From Acinetobacter bouvetii (GTDB lineage: Bacteria > Pseudomonadota > Gammaproteobacteria > Pseudomonadales > Moraxellaceae): a DNA stretch of 64,000 bases. Under the pieces are notes generated by a model. The model did not search any database. It was not told the origin of the DNA and was given only the letters and a program-made list of their open reading frames with translations. This document shows positions 27,201-42,200 of this stretch, one piece after another; positions within the stretch are counted from its first letter, which is position 1, and each line of letters starts with the position of its first letter. The stretch is from the NCBI RefSeq assembly GCF_902753875.1, contig NZ_CADDTS010000032.1, positions 62,001-126,000 of the forward strand. Reading direction: 5' to 3'. The position numbers were made by a program, and so were the translations under genes.

Positions 27201-30200
27201 TAACTGATCCCCCTCAACGTCGTGAGCATTTTCCAGCAGATTCAGCATTAACTGGCCATCTTCTACCATGGAGATAATACGTGGTGTCAGTGTAGGTTTA
27301 TCGTTCACTGACGTAACAACCAGCAGCACATTTACCGTTTCAGACTGTAAAACCCCGTCCGTCACATAATAGCTGAAGATCACTTTACCATTAAAATTCG
27401 GTTCCGGAACATAATGATAAATTCCTGGCAGTGTTTCAGTTAATTGCCCATGCAATGGTGGATTCACAACCACAGCAGTTAGGTTATCTCCATCCACATC
27501 TTTGGCATTGCCCAATAAACTGAAGACAATTTCAGTATCTTCTTCCAGTATCTTGATCATCGGAGATGCCACAGGTGCATCATTCACGGCGTGGATGACT
27601 ATAGATACCGTTACGATTTGAGAGTTCAGCTCACCATCACTCACCAGATAACTGAAACTGTCAGTTCCATTATAATTTTCATATGGCACATACAGATATG
27701 CACCGGTAGAGATTTGAGTTAATCGTCCGTTCTGAGGTTGCACCACAATAACCGCAGTCAGGTTGACACTGTCTATGTCTAAAGCTGTCGCAAATGGATT
27801 GAAGATCACTGAAGTATCTTCATCTGTCGCCAACTGCTGGGCACTAAGTTCTGGAGCATCATTCACAGCATGAATCACAATATTGACAGAAACAACTTGA
27901 GAACTTAATTCACCATCGCTCACGCTATAGCTGAAGCTGTCAGTACCATTGTAGTTGTTCGCCGGAACATATTGATAGCGTCCATCTTCAAGCAACTCCA
28001 GTCTTCCATGTATAGGTTGAGTCACGACTACAGCTGTAAGCACGTCACCATCTTCATCATGTGCAGTTGCCAGTAAGTCAATAACAATGCCTTGATCTTC
28101 ATCAGTCACGATGTTCTGACCAACTAACTCTGGTGCTGTATTTGATGCCAATACCTTAATGCTGAAAGTATAGGTCTCAGAAGTTGCATCGCCATCAGAA
28201 AGCACAATACTGAAGCTGTCCGTACCAACAAAGTCTTTATCAACCAAGTAAACATACTGACCTGTTTGCGCATCAAAGCTGATCATACCAAACTCAGGCT
28301 GTACTGTGATTGAAACCTGAATATCATCATTTTCAATGTCTTGTACATACTGATCAAAATTCAGTACTAAAGGCTGTCCTGCAATGACTTCCCATTCAGG
28401 TTGTTGAACAAATTCAGGAGCATCATTCACAGATTGAATATCGAGTTTTACCGTTGCTACTTTAGATTCTGTGCCATCAGTCATCACAAAGTAATAACTA
28501 AATTGGTCTTCGCCAAAGTAATTTGCATGTGGTGTGTAGCTAAATTCACCATTGGCTTTCAGAATCAATTCACCATGTTGTGGCGCATTGACCAGTATGA
28601 CATTGTCTACCGTCTGATGAATCAGCACATCATTATTCAGGACATTGCCTGAAAGTATTGCATCTTCATCCAGTGTGTACTGATCATTAATCGCCATACT
28701 TTCGGCAACCATACGAATGTTGCTGAGTGTCACATGACTGTCTGCTTCACCAAAACCGAGCAAGTCGAATGACAACAGGACTTCACGACCCACAAGTGCC
28801 TGATCCAGGTTAATGAAGAAGGTTTGGGTTCCATCTGCATTGATGATGCGCTCAATACCCTGAGCAAGTGAATATGTTCCATTGGCCTGCAGGTTAAACA
28901 GTGAATCGGTATTGTTTAAGTCATTTACTTTAAACAATGCTTCACCTGTTTGAGCATCCAATAAGGCGACTTCAAAAGCATCGTCAGGACGGTTGTTATA
29001 GTCTGACAATTGCTGATCTTTTACGGTAAAGGTCAGAACGCGGTCGTATTCACCTACTTTGAAGGCTTGGGAAAGGTTGGTGTGTTGCTGTTTAATCTCT
29101 TGTAAAATTACATCTTCAAATTTCTGAGAGACATTTCCAGATGTATTCCATGCAGTAGAAGTATTTTGGAACATATCCTGAATATTTAGTTCTGTACTAT
29201 CCCAAGCTTTGCCACCAATAGGTTTAGCAACTAAAGTACCAACAATAAAATAATGGATATCAGAGCTTTGGCGTGGTAATTCTTCAGGAACTACCCAGCC
29301 GCGTAGATCTTCTGCAGTTGGTAATAACCGAATGCCAGGCTGAATAAATCCGCCCATCATCATTTTAGCAACAAATGTATCTGATAAACCAATAGTATGA
29401 CCTAATTCATGAATTAAAACCGTCAAGAGATCAATTTGTCCAGCAATGATTCGATCTTCTGCCTCACCATAATTTGCAGTGGAATTTAAATCAAATTCAT
29501 TGTGTTCAAATGGTGTTTCATCAATAAACCAGCCATAACCAGCCGCATTTGGAGATAGAATAATATGCTGACCATTTTCTACATAGGCAATGGTATTACC
29601 TATACCGATATCTTGAATATCAAGTGATACACCTGCAAACAAATCTGCACTCACACCTAAATTGACCCAATATTGCTGTGCAGTGTTAAATAGACTTTCA
29701 ATTGTAATACGGTTAATCTGATACTGCTGCTTAGCGGCTTCAGAAATTAAAACCTGCATTTGTTGTGTTTTTTCGCGTTTAACTGAGCCATCGATAAACT
29801 GCGTATAGTTACTACTATTGACCACATAATATTTATCATAAGCAGTTGCAGATTTAATATTTTGTTCTGCAGTGCCCGAACTCGTAGATTTTTCGTAATA
29901 ACGTAAATACAGTTCTATACTTCGGTTTACACCCACTACATTGCTACCAGATTTTACATCGCTTTGTTTATTTAGGTAATATCCACCATCACTCCCTTCA
30001 ACAAGAATAGTAATACCATTTAGTTGCTCTATAATTCTTAACTTTTTAATTAAATCATTATTAAATATACGAATCACAATTTCTTCATTCGGATCATCTT
30101 GCTTTAAAATATCTCTATATAAATATTTCTGGTTAGGCTGATATCCAATTGCTTTCTTGATTTCCTCATACAAATTATCAGCAAGTTCAGCTCCTAAACT

Positions 30201-33200
30201 ATTCGTTCCCCCTTTAATAGCATCGTGCATATATTGTTGTAATGAAGATTTTGCTTCGACAATTTGAAGTAACTTCTTCTCTGCATCAAAATATAAACCA
30301 TCAAAATAACCACGAACTTCTTGCGTATATGCACCTAATTTTGGATCAATAAATGTATATTCTTTAGGAGTATAAATGTATTTTTCATCACCATAGTTAT
30401 CGACTACTTTGGTTTTAACATAGAGCTGATAATTAACTTGGCTAAAATATTCACTATCAGAAATACTATGTTGATCTTCAATATGCTGTTTTACTGCATC
30501 TTCATGCAGATCTCCCATCCATTTTGATTCACCATAAAGACTCTTCAATTGTTCAGTTTGATACTTAGCTAAAACATTAGATTTAAAGAATTCATCATCA
30601 ATTTGAGATTGTTGAAGTTCTGCAAGTAATGCATCACTTGCCTTTTTCGCATCTTCATGTTCTGCATATGTATTGTCAGAAACTATTTTTTTCAATCTAT
30701 CAGCGGTCACAATATTTTTTGCTGCCAAAGTATATAATTCTATAATTTCAGTTAATTCATGTTGAATAACTGAAGCAAATAAAAACTTATCCTTTAAGGC
30801 AACATAATTTAAATCAATCTCAATTCTATCTAACAACATCGCCGGATTTAATAACTTATTTTTAAGCGTTCTAAAGGTTAAATCAAATCCAGCCATAACA
30901 TTATTCTTATTCGCTGAACCATCATGAGTATAAAATATTTCTGCTTTAGTATTACCATTAACTTTTCTTTTATTCTCAAAAATATAATTATTTTGAAGGA
31001 AAGCCCAATCTCTAGTATTAATTTGAATTTCTTTGGATACAGGCATACCAACCGAATCAAACACTAAACCATCATTTGAAGTTGATGTCGGTATCATAAA
31101 ATTAAAACTAATTACAGCATTAGCATATCCAACTCCATCAACTGTTTTTTGCCCTGTTTGTTGACCACTCACCAGTTCAACTTTAATATTATCCCCCATA
31201 CCTGAAAACAAAAATTTATCCTGTATTAACTCATTCAGATACTTTACAAGTAATTCTTGCTGTTTTTTAATATCTCCCCCATATGTCAAATTGTATTTAA
31301 CCCCATTCTCATAATAATCACCTTCAATAATTTCTTTATATTTATTATAGGCTACATCAGTTAAAATAGAGGTACCACCAACAAAATAAGTTTTACTTCT
31401 TTCAGATTTCTTTTCTGGATTATTAGTACTTGTTTCTTTGATCAAATAAGCTGCTGTAGCTGCTGCTGCCGTAGCTGCAATTGCTTTTATAGCTCTTGAA
31501 TTTTTGGCTATTGACTCTCTTATTGCCTGTGTCATTGATGTTTTGGCTTGCTGAACTTTTTTCCCAGCATCTAAAGCGTTAGATACTGATTTTCCTCCAT
31601 TCGATACATTAGCGCCAATCTTAATCTTATTTGCAACCTTAGTTCCGGTCTGAGCAATCTGGCGTGATGCCTTTGCCGAAGTGTTACTCATTAGAACAAC
31701 TCTTTCAGCTTGACGATTTAAATTCGCAGCGGAGTTTCCTACTTTTCCTGCAGGTACTGCTAATTGTGAAGATACTATTAATGAAACAACTAAATTTTTT
31801 CCTTTCGATTTTGCTGTAATAGAATTTTCAGTAATTTGAATTTCAACATCTTCGCCATTCAACAAGTCTGACCATGACTCAAGTGTCACTGTTGAATTTA
31901 GATCATCTATGCCTATTGTCGGTGTAGGTAAATGCAGATTAAGTTGTTCAATTAACCACCCCATTTCTTTATTCAAAAGCTGTTCAGTTAAGAAAGAAGC
32001 CCTTAACATTAATTCTAAGTCTTGAATAGATAGTTCATTATATTGATCAAAGATCCCAAATAACTCATTATCTGTCAGAGATAATTGATTATTGCCTTTT
32101 ACATCATCTGCATATGTAGATAGGAATAATTGTTTTGCAATACTTATTTTTTCAGCTTCAGGCTCTGAATAACCATATAAGATGTTCAATAGTTCAGTTT
32201 GAACCATCGCACTCATATACAGGTTTTTTGCATATTCTCTTGTTAGAGCTACACCAGCAGTTCCCATTAGTTTCAAGTCAAAGTATTCTGTCTCAACATG
32301 TTCTTTATCTTCTGTTGGTGTTTCATTTCCACCTTCTTCAGAAGTATTATTTTTCAAAGCACTATCTAAATCAAAAATATTATTTTTTTGCTGTGAATAA
32401 CTTTGTATAGTTCTTACCGAATTATTAAAAATATTCATACCCGTCAAATCATCATATCTTGATGGTAAAGCAGCTTCAATTGGCTTTTGTGTATCAACCT
32501 TATTTTGGTCTATAAACTTATTTGTTGAGTCCAATAAATTTTTTATATCCCAAACAAAAATACTTCTAAACATTCGAGAATAATAACCATCATCTGGGCC
32601 TCCCATTTCATCCATCCATGCACTAGCCTGTAATAGACCTTCATCCGTCACGGTTAATGTTTCAATAGATGCTCCCTGAATTGGTATAGTTGATCCAATA
32701 AATATTGGGTCTCCATAATAGCCAAACGGATCTTGAATAATACCAATTTTCCCTCCAATTCGTTTATTTACTCCCCACATACCTTCTTCTGTTATAGAGC
32801 TATCATTAAACCAGAAGTTATAATCTGAAACTAAGGCATATAACATATTATTATAATTAACTAACACTACATCTGATGAGTTTTGAATCTCTTGTCTATT
32901 TGTTCTAATAGCTGGATTATAATCTGCGTATGTATACGTTGGTTTTAACTTAATACGGGTATGTTTTGAAGTTTGAGTAAAATTACCTTTATTATCCAAC
33001 CCGACTTTTATAGTACTAAGACCATAATTTACATCACGAAGACTCGTCATTATAAATTCGCCAGAATACAATCCTTCTGTAATACGTAAAGGACGTTGAC
33101 CTATATTTCCTAGATCTCCAATATCAATTACATCTATGGCATTATTTTCAGTAAAATTACCTTTGAAATCAATTTTAGTTAAATCAATTATATATACATC

Positions 33201-36200
33201 ACCTACTGGATCTTTCTTATAATATACAGCCCCACCAATTCCTCCTAATACCCCTTTATCTGATACTGATGCGATCACAGCTAAATATCTGCCTTGACTA
33301 ATAGCCATATCTCCAAAACCAGTGATGGCTGAAGTAGTAATATCTAAAGTCTGTTGAACACTCAAAAACTCTGTCGATAATTCATCTACATTAATACGAA
33401 TCAATGAGGATGGGCCATAACTACTCACATATAACCAACCATCATTATATAAAAGAGCTGTAATATATTGTCCTGAACTTTTTACATGTATTGATTCAAC
33501 TATTTTGTAAGAGATCATATCCAATACATAAATAATGTTTTTACCAGCTATAAAAGCTAAAGAACCATCTTCATTATATGCAATTGGATCTGTTTTATTG
33601 CTATGTAAAGATAACTGTATCTGGTTACCTTTTTCATCTAATTTAACAACACGCTTAATTCCAAAATCAGTTGTTATTTTCCCTTGTTCACTAATAATGA
33701 TTTCTGTATTACTTAATGCAATAGAAACTTTTGGCGGTTCAATTTGAAGACTTACAAGATCCGAATATTCTGAATAATCTCCAGCGACTCTAATGCCATT
33801 ATCAGTATAAGTATAATTTTTTTGTTCAAGATAAATATTGTGTAAGCCAAGAGCTACACCATTATCTATTTTAATAACATACTTATCTACGTCCGTCCAA
33901 AAGGCTCTATAGCTTTTCCAAATCAAACCCTTATCTGCACTATCTACAGGTTGATCTATTTGGTCTCCCTGTGGGACTAACCATATATTTAATTCATTTG
34001 CTATTGAAACATTTTTAACGTCAACTATCAGTTCATTTGTATTAGCATTAAATGAATAACCTGTAATTATAGGTTCTTCAGTATCCAGTTTTGGTACATC
34101 GATCGTCGCTTTTGTTATTCCTCCATCATCTTTGTTTACTATGATTTCCTTACTATAACTACCAGCGAGAGTATAAGTTACCACTGAGAAATTATCATAT
34201 AATGTAAATACTGAATCTATCAAGGTATCTAATAATACACCTCTCCCCATTCCCATAACAGCATTGGCCATTAAACTATAAATAAAAGAGTAGTCCTGAT
34301 TAGTTTGGACAATAGTCATTGCTCCTGTCTTTTTATCAACATCTTTAACTGCCGTTGTAACTACAACCATTCCTGAAACAGAAACTCCCCCATATGGTGG
34401 ACTCGCAGTTCGAGCTACCCCATTCGCATCAACAAAACCATTATCTAATAACCACCAAGTCTCTCGCTCTATTCCATTTTCATCTACAAATGTCCCTTTC
34501 CTCCAAAATAAAACTTCCGAGCCTTCTTCTAATTGTGTATGTTGCCCAGTTTGTGGGTCTATAAATGAATCACCTACATTAATCGCCAATTGCAACGGCT
34601 TAGATGCAGTTTCTCCAGACAAATCTATTTCAAATGCAGCAAGTCCAGCTAAGTGTTCTTTAGCAGGTAGAGGTAAACTGATACTATCTAAAGAAACAGT
34701 TTCAATCGATACTTCGGTATTATCTGGCAACGAACCTGATGCTACCATTAGAACATTTCCTGTAGAATCTGATGTTATTCCACCATCTTTACTTGGAATT
34801 TTGATTTTCCCAATTTGCTCTTGTTGTATATGCATCAATATTTCAGTTTGCATATTTTCATAAATGATTGTTACCTTAGTAATTCCCAGAGCTTTTGGTA
34901 TGATTAATCCATCTGCTGTTACCTCCGCTAATGAACTGTTACTAATATAATATTTGATCCCTGAACTGGAATTTGAAATGTATTTACCATCAGCATCATG
35001 AACTTTCAGCTGTCTACTTACAGAAAGAGGTAAATTGATTGCTTTTGGATAAACATCTACTTCAAAGCCATTTTCATCTACATAAGGTGTATAAGGATTA
35101 ATATCTACAGATATTACATTCACCCCTTCAATACCACGAGCAGACACGTGAACAGTGGCAATCCCTGCTTTTTTAGCCGTAACATTACCCTGTGCATCCA
35201 CCGTCAATACATCTGGATTATCACTAATAAACTGTAAATAATCTGGCGTTAAGACCACATCATCTTCATCTTCAAAGTCAGCAGTAATCTGTAATGTTGA
35301 ACTGTTGCCCAAGGCAAGTGCTGCAAGGCGTTCAATATGAATCAGTACCAGTTTTGCATCGCTGACATAAATACTCAGCTCGATTGGCTTACCTTTGGCA
35401 TAACCGTCATCGGCCTGTAAAGTCACAGTGGCATAGCCAGAGAACCCTGCTTCAGGTTTAAAGCTCAAGTTCTTGCCATTGGCTGACAATTGTGCCGTAC
35501 CATGCGCACTAGAAAGAATATTCCAGTAAACAGCATCTCCTTCACGGTCCACTGCAATCTGATTCAGTGCACCACTTACAGTCAAGTCAGTATGTGTTTT
35601 CAGAACCTGTTCACCATCGGCAATCACATTCACCGGTGCCTGATTAGTTTTCCAGCCATAATTGGCATAAAGAATTTGCAGATCGGTATTGTTAACAATG
35701 CCATCTCCATTCAAGTCACGCAGTTGTGCCGAAGTCTGGGCCTGTTGCCACAATGCACTGTCTAAGCCATCTACATAACCATCTGCATTCATGTCACCAG
35801 CAACAGAAAGGCGAATACTCACCGTTCCTTCAGCAGTCACAGCAAGCTGTTTAAAGCCTGCACTGGTCAATCTCACAAGCGTAATCAGTCTGTTTCCAAC
35901 CCGTTGCTGTGATACGACTGTTGCACCATTAATAGCAATATCCTGAACATTGCCGACAGTTTCTACTGCAACAATGACGGCACCCGACGCCCCCATTGAT
36001 TTAATGGTAGAAGCAAGTTCTGACTCACGAAGTGCAAAATCAAAGTATTGTGTCCCTTGGTCAATCTGACCCTGCCACTGAGGCTGGGTTGCAGATGAAT
36101 TCATCCAGTCCACAGTCGCACCCAGATAAGCAGTGGATTTCTCCAGGCTTAACTCTCCTGTTTCAGCGTATACATAACGCTGTACCACTTCACCAGTAAT

Positions 36201-39200
36201 CAGGTTGCGTACCAGTTCCAGCTGATTATTAGAGTTGTAACGGTACAACAGGCTAATCTGGTTGCCTGCTGCGGTCTTGCCAGTAATTTGGCTGATTCGA
36301 CCTTGAGTATCACGTTTGAATTCAATGAATTGCTGGGTCTGACCGGCCGTTAGAACAATATTGTTCTGACCAACCAGCCATTTTTCACCATTGCTAAACT
36401 CTACAGACATCACCTGACCAGACTGATCAAGCAGATAACGAACACCCTGTGGTGAAGTCAGTACAAAGTACGATGGTACCCAAGCCAGGCCAGTACTTTC
36501 ACTATACAAACTCTGACCTTGTTGAATTAAATTCTCGACCATGCGCTGTTCTGTACTATGCGCAGTTAATGTCCAGCCCTGATCACTACTAAATAATGGC
36601 GTTAACTGGCTGATTCCAGTATTTGCCCCATTTGCATAGGTGCGCTGTAAATCCAGTCTGAAATTCAGATACTGCATTTGTTGTGCATCAGGTCCTGTAA
36701 GTCCCTGAGGAATCTGCAACCAGACCTGTGCACCTGTTTGCCATGCTGCAACAGTACCAATACTGGTGGTCAAACGCTGATTATGAGTCAACTGGGTATC
36801 AAATAAACTGGTCAGCCAGTTAGAAAAATCGCCCTGCGTATTGTCCGCTGTCATGTAGCGGACAATATCTATATTCTGCGAACCCAGTGCGAAGCTCGCA
36901 TCTACGCTGGTTGCCAGATTCAGTTGTTTTTGACTGCTGTTAATTTCAACATTGGCATAAATTTCTTCCAAACGGCCTGATAGATCCCACGCGGTCAGTC
37001 GTAACTGATATGCGCCATTAGCAAATAATGCAGGATCAAGGGACAAAACGTCGACAATCTGGTTGCTATATTCAGCTTTCAGTGAGATTTCCTGCAATGT
37101 ACGCCATTGCAAATTTCCGGCCTTATTACTGGCAATTTCAAGCTTATAGCCCATCAATTGCTGTTCTTTCACCAAGGCTGTAATGTCAGTCTGATTCTGT
37201 ATGACAACAGGCTGATTAAGTAAAGAAGCGCCATTTAACTGCCCCTGCCATGACAGCACCGGTGCAACCGTATCTAATGGGTCACGCACTCGGATTGTTT
37301 CTGTCTGCTGCTGGGTAAAGCCATCAATATCGGTAACTGTGGTTCTGATTTCAATCAGACCTGGCTGCTTACCTGTCAGCTTGATACGACCTGTTGAATC
37401 CAGTACAACCGTTTGCCATTGCTCTGTTCCCATTGCACTACCACGAACTTCAACTACTGTTGAGGCAATGGCACTGAAGCTATCTCCACGTACGGTCGCT
37501 GTTACGATTTGTCCGGCAAGGACAGGAATGGCTGGCGTTGTTTCAATATGTAAATCAGGCGTATAGGCATTGCGTTCTGCAACCACATTCAGCGTGATGG
37601 CTTGGCGAACGGTGTCATATCCATCAGAAACCCGTGCATAAATTACAAATTTGCCAATTTGTCCCGGACCAGGCGTCCAGCTCAGTTTTCCTGTTACAGC
37701 ATCATAGATTGCGCCTTCAGGCAATTGATCAAAACTGACGGTTAAGCCTTGAGTCTGTGTACTTCCATCTGCATCGGCTACCCATATATTCCCGTTATTA
37801 CTTAGGCTATTTTGAGCAGCTTTGGTTACATCCAGCCCAAAGTCCTGACCTACAAGTAGAGTGCGGTTTGTACTTTGAATGGATGGTACTTTATTTACAT
37901 CCAGCACACGAACCTGAACTTTTTTCAGTACAGTGATTTGTCCATCGCTGACCATGAAGGTTAAATCATAGGCTTGCTGATCAGCCTTGCCATTGTTGAC
38001 CATGTCGGCCGTCGGTGTCCACTCGACATAACCTGTAGTCGCGTCCACCAAGATACCTTCTGGTGTATTTTCATCGTGAACCAGCTGATAGCGCAGTGCG
38101 TCGTTATCGGCGTCCTGAGCCAGCAAGTTAAAGGCCAAGGTTTCGCCTTCATAGACCAGTTGCAGCGGTACACTGCTAAAGACTGGCTGCTGATTGACAT
38201 TGCTGATATTGATGCGTAGTTTTTGGTTAAGCGACGTGCTGCCATCCGTTGCTGTGACCGTAAAGTTATATTGTCCCAGTTCCGCTGAAGCAAGGCTGCC
38301 CTGAGCTGTAAACATGCTTGGCAACCAGCTGAAGGACAACTGGCTTTGACCATTACCCAAAGACTGGGTCGTGATATTAACACCACGAGGTAATTGACTG
38401 AAGTACCAGCTTAACGAGTCCTGATCTATGTCTCTGACCAGCACGGTCCAGTTGAGCATTTGCCCTTCCTGAGCATCAATAACCAGCACATCATTTTCTT
38501 GATGTGTTGTTCTGCCAGCATTGACCTGAATACCCAGCAGCTCTGGCGCAGCATTGGTAGCGCGAACAATGATCTTGATATCATGAACTGCAACGCTAGG
38601 AACAGGAACATAATCCGCAGGTACACTGTAGCCTAGATTTTCAGGTGGCAACCCAGTGTCAGAAACCTGAACACTCAAATTGTACTGACCAACCTGATTT
38701 GCTGTAGGTGTCCATACAATTTCTGCATAGCCATACTGATTACTTTGAATCAGCTGCGCACCTGTCGGCAAGCCCTGAACCACATAACTCAGCTCATCCT
38801 GATCCAGATCCGATACAAATACCGGAATACGAATGGTTTGACCTGCCACAGCAACGCTGCTTGCTGGTACATTCAGTATTGGTGCTTCGCTATAACTTCT
38901 TACAGTTAGCACAAAACTCTTGCTGGTTGCCTGTATTTGGTTGATATCGCCATCACCATTATCAAATGCGGTTACATTGATGGTGTAATCACCACGATGT
39001 CCCTCAGTTGGTGCAAAGCGGATGATTCCTTTCACTTCCGAACCGGTTTGAACCTGAACATAAGTCGCAAATGGCGGTAAACCTTCAATTTGAAGATCAA
39101 TCTTGTTGCCATCTTTATCTGTAGCAGACACCGGTATTTCCAGCACTGAACCTTTATCCACAATAACACTTTGCAGATCACCAATTTCTGGCGCACGGTT

Positions 39201-42200
39201 CGCGTTTAATACGTTAATGGTAAAAATACGTTCTGTGGAAAGTGGGGTTCCCGTGCCATTTCCATCATCTGTTGCCACGACACGAACTTTATAGATGCCT
39301 GCTTGCTGATAGCCCGGATTCCAGTAAATTTCCAGTGTTTCCGGATCGAATACTGCCCCTTCAGGTAAGCCCGACACTTCATAGCTAACTGACGGTGTAA
39401 TATCCGTCATCTGAACAGCCTGGCTCTGACTATGAGACTTGAATGCAGGTTCAAATTCTGGATTGTCCGGGTCAAATGCAAAGACACTTAAGCGAACACT
39501 TGAACCCTCCAATACGGTCCAGCTTGCTGCGGATTCGAACTGTGGTGCTGCATTGGCATTATGAACCATCAGCTTTAAAGTTTGCGTTGCTACCGTTCTG
39601 ACCGGGATACCACCATTGCTAGGCGTATAGGTTGCCACCAGACGCAGTGGAATGTCATATTGACCTTCCTGAGCAAAACCAGGCGTCCATTCCAGCCAGC
39701 CGGTTTCTTTCTTTAATGTCGCTCCACTTGGCAGCCACTCTGCGCTGTATTTCAGTTCGATGTCATAGCCCGAATATTGCTCCAGTCCGTGTGGCAACTG
39801 GCCTGCAAGCTGTAGAGTGAAACGATCGCCTTCACGTAACTGCTGTTCAGCGACGGCGTAAAGTACAGGTTTTTCAAAGCCCTGCTTCACTGTAATTTTG
39901 AACTGGTAACGGCTTTCATGTTTGCCATCGGATACCACCAGTTCAATCCCTTCATAAACTCCGGCCTGATCATAGGCCGGTGTCCAGCTGAGCATACCAG
40001 TAGCTGCATCAAACTCAGCACCTGCTGGCAGATTACGTACCAACATGGCAATACGATCACCATCCTGATCTGCCACCAGCAGTTGCTGTGCCAGACTTTG
40101 CCCTTCAGTCAGGGTAATATCACGAATGGCAGAAATCACAGGAACATGGTTGGCACCCACGACTTCAAGTTTCAGACGTTTAAAGGCCACACCACCACGA
40201 CTGTCCACGACTTTAATCAGGATTTCACTGTCTGTACGATCTTTTGTATTTGGCGTCCAGCTCAATTGTGCATGCGAGATATAGCCCTGATCATTGATTT
40301 GACCTTCGGCTTGATAAGTGATGCTGACACCTTGTGGTGCTTCGACCACACTCCATTGGAACTGATTACCGTCCAGATCGACAGCATCCAAATCCAGTGT
40401 CCAGGTTTCATTAACCTTGGCAATTAACTGATTTTCATCATAGCTAATCACAGGAGGCTGATTGTCATACGGCAATGCATAAATCTGATGCGAAAGATCA
40501 AATTTTAATAAGCGTGCAGCATCTGAAGAAAGCGTTAAATCTTCTGCTTTCACTACAGATACCGTAATGCCAGACAGACTTTCACCCGCTTTTAAGCTGC
40601 CGCCATGAGCCTGTATATAGCTTCCCAGATCAAGCAGCCACAGTTCATCCTGAACGCCCTGTCCCTGCTGACTTGCCACAATGCCGCCATTAAAGTAGTG
40701 ACCTGGATCAAGTAGGAGTAATAAAGGCCCTTGAATATTGTCCTGTCCGATATTGGTCAGTTTTACATCATAGCTGACTGTACCAGTCAGACGGTCAGCG
40801 CGGGTTTTATCAAATTCAATCGTGATGAAAGCGCTGTAGTCGGTCACTGTGGTAAATGCCGCAGTATAGACACCCTCAAGTCGGGTCTGCTTCGCACTTT
40901 GCAGATTTGATGAAACTTCAATTCGCCACTGACCTGCTGCCATATTTGGCAAGGTCAGAATGACACTATTGGTTGCTTTATCCCATTTCACCGCTTCAGG
41001 AATCAGGGTTTGATTGACATTTTTACCCAATCCGACAAAACGGTAATTCTCCGGGTTAAGGACACTTGCAACGTCACTGCTGTCATTGCCATTGTTGCCT
41101 AGCCACATTGCCTGATCAAAACCAAGCGTTGCATAACTTAATGGCAATGGTAAATATGCACCATCCTGAATTGAACTTGAAATCACTGTTGGTGCTTTCA
41201 GCAATGCAATTTCATCAATGCTATTGGTCTGTGCAACCAGAATGCGCTGATCATGGGTAATCAAGATGGATTCACCACGTGAACCCCCTTTGGCCAATTG
41301 AACCGCCTGATGCTTGGCAAGGCTAATCATCCATACGGATGAATTTTCAATTTTGACCAGTGACTTGCTGTTATTGGTCAACTGCTGGCTATTGTTCGCT
41401 GAAGCAAACAGCAAGCCTTCAAATGCCGATCCTTTCTGACCAAATACCAGACTGTCGATTAAGCCATTCAGAGTATATTCAACTTCAGCGCGGCCTTTGG
41501 TCTTGCCTGATAACGGCATGCTGATGATATCAGTCTTGCCCAGGTTGGACAGAATATTGGCACTGGTCCAGCGTACTGCCCATAAACGGCCATCAGGACC
41601 AAAAGCAAGATCTGACACCAGCGAATTGGAGAAATGCGTCCAACGCTGACCATCAGGAGCATTGATATCAAAAATTTCGATACCATTTCCTGAAGAGACA
41701 TAAATACGGTCTGTTTCTGGTTCAACTGCAATAGCATGCGTTAATGGCTCATTCGCAGGCCCCTTGAATCTTTCTATGATCTGGCCTGTAGAATAATCCA
41801 GTAACCACAACTCGGCACCTGTCAGTACCCACAATTGACCTTTGGAATCCACTGCCATATCCATAATTGGCTGGTCAAAAGTAAATAATGGTTTCTGCGT
41901 CGTACCGCCATCTTCACCATAAATAAACAGCTGATTACGGTATTGTCCTGCGCTCACTAAAATACTGAGATCCGGCAATTCAATCATTGCCAGCGCACCT
42001 ACTTCCCCTTGGCTGGCATTAAAACCGCTTGCAAACGCATTCAAGGTGAATGGCGACAATACTGAATTCAGGTCTGTACTTTGATTTTTATCGATTTGTC
42101 CTGCAAAGCCCTTCTGTGCTTCTGTGAACAGTGCATTATCTAAATAATCACGGTCCTGAGACGCCTGAGGCATCTGTGCAGTCTGTTGCACCGACTCATT

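Noticed and set aside
39918..40427. 169-codon plus-strand open frame inside the giant gene
   Set aside because: Lies antisense to the He_PIG repeats, is His/Cys-rich with no family pattern or ribosome site, and is explained as a shadow of the coding strand.
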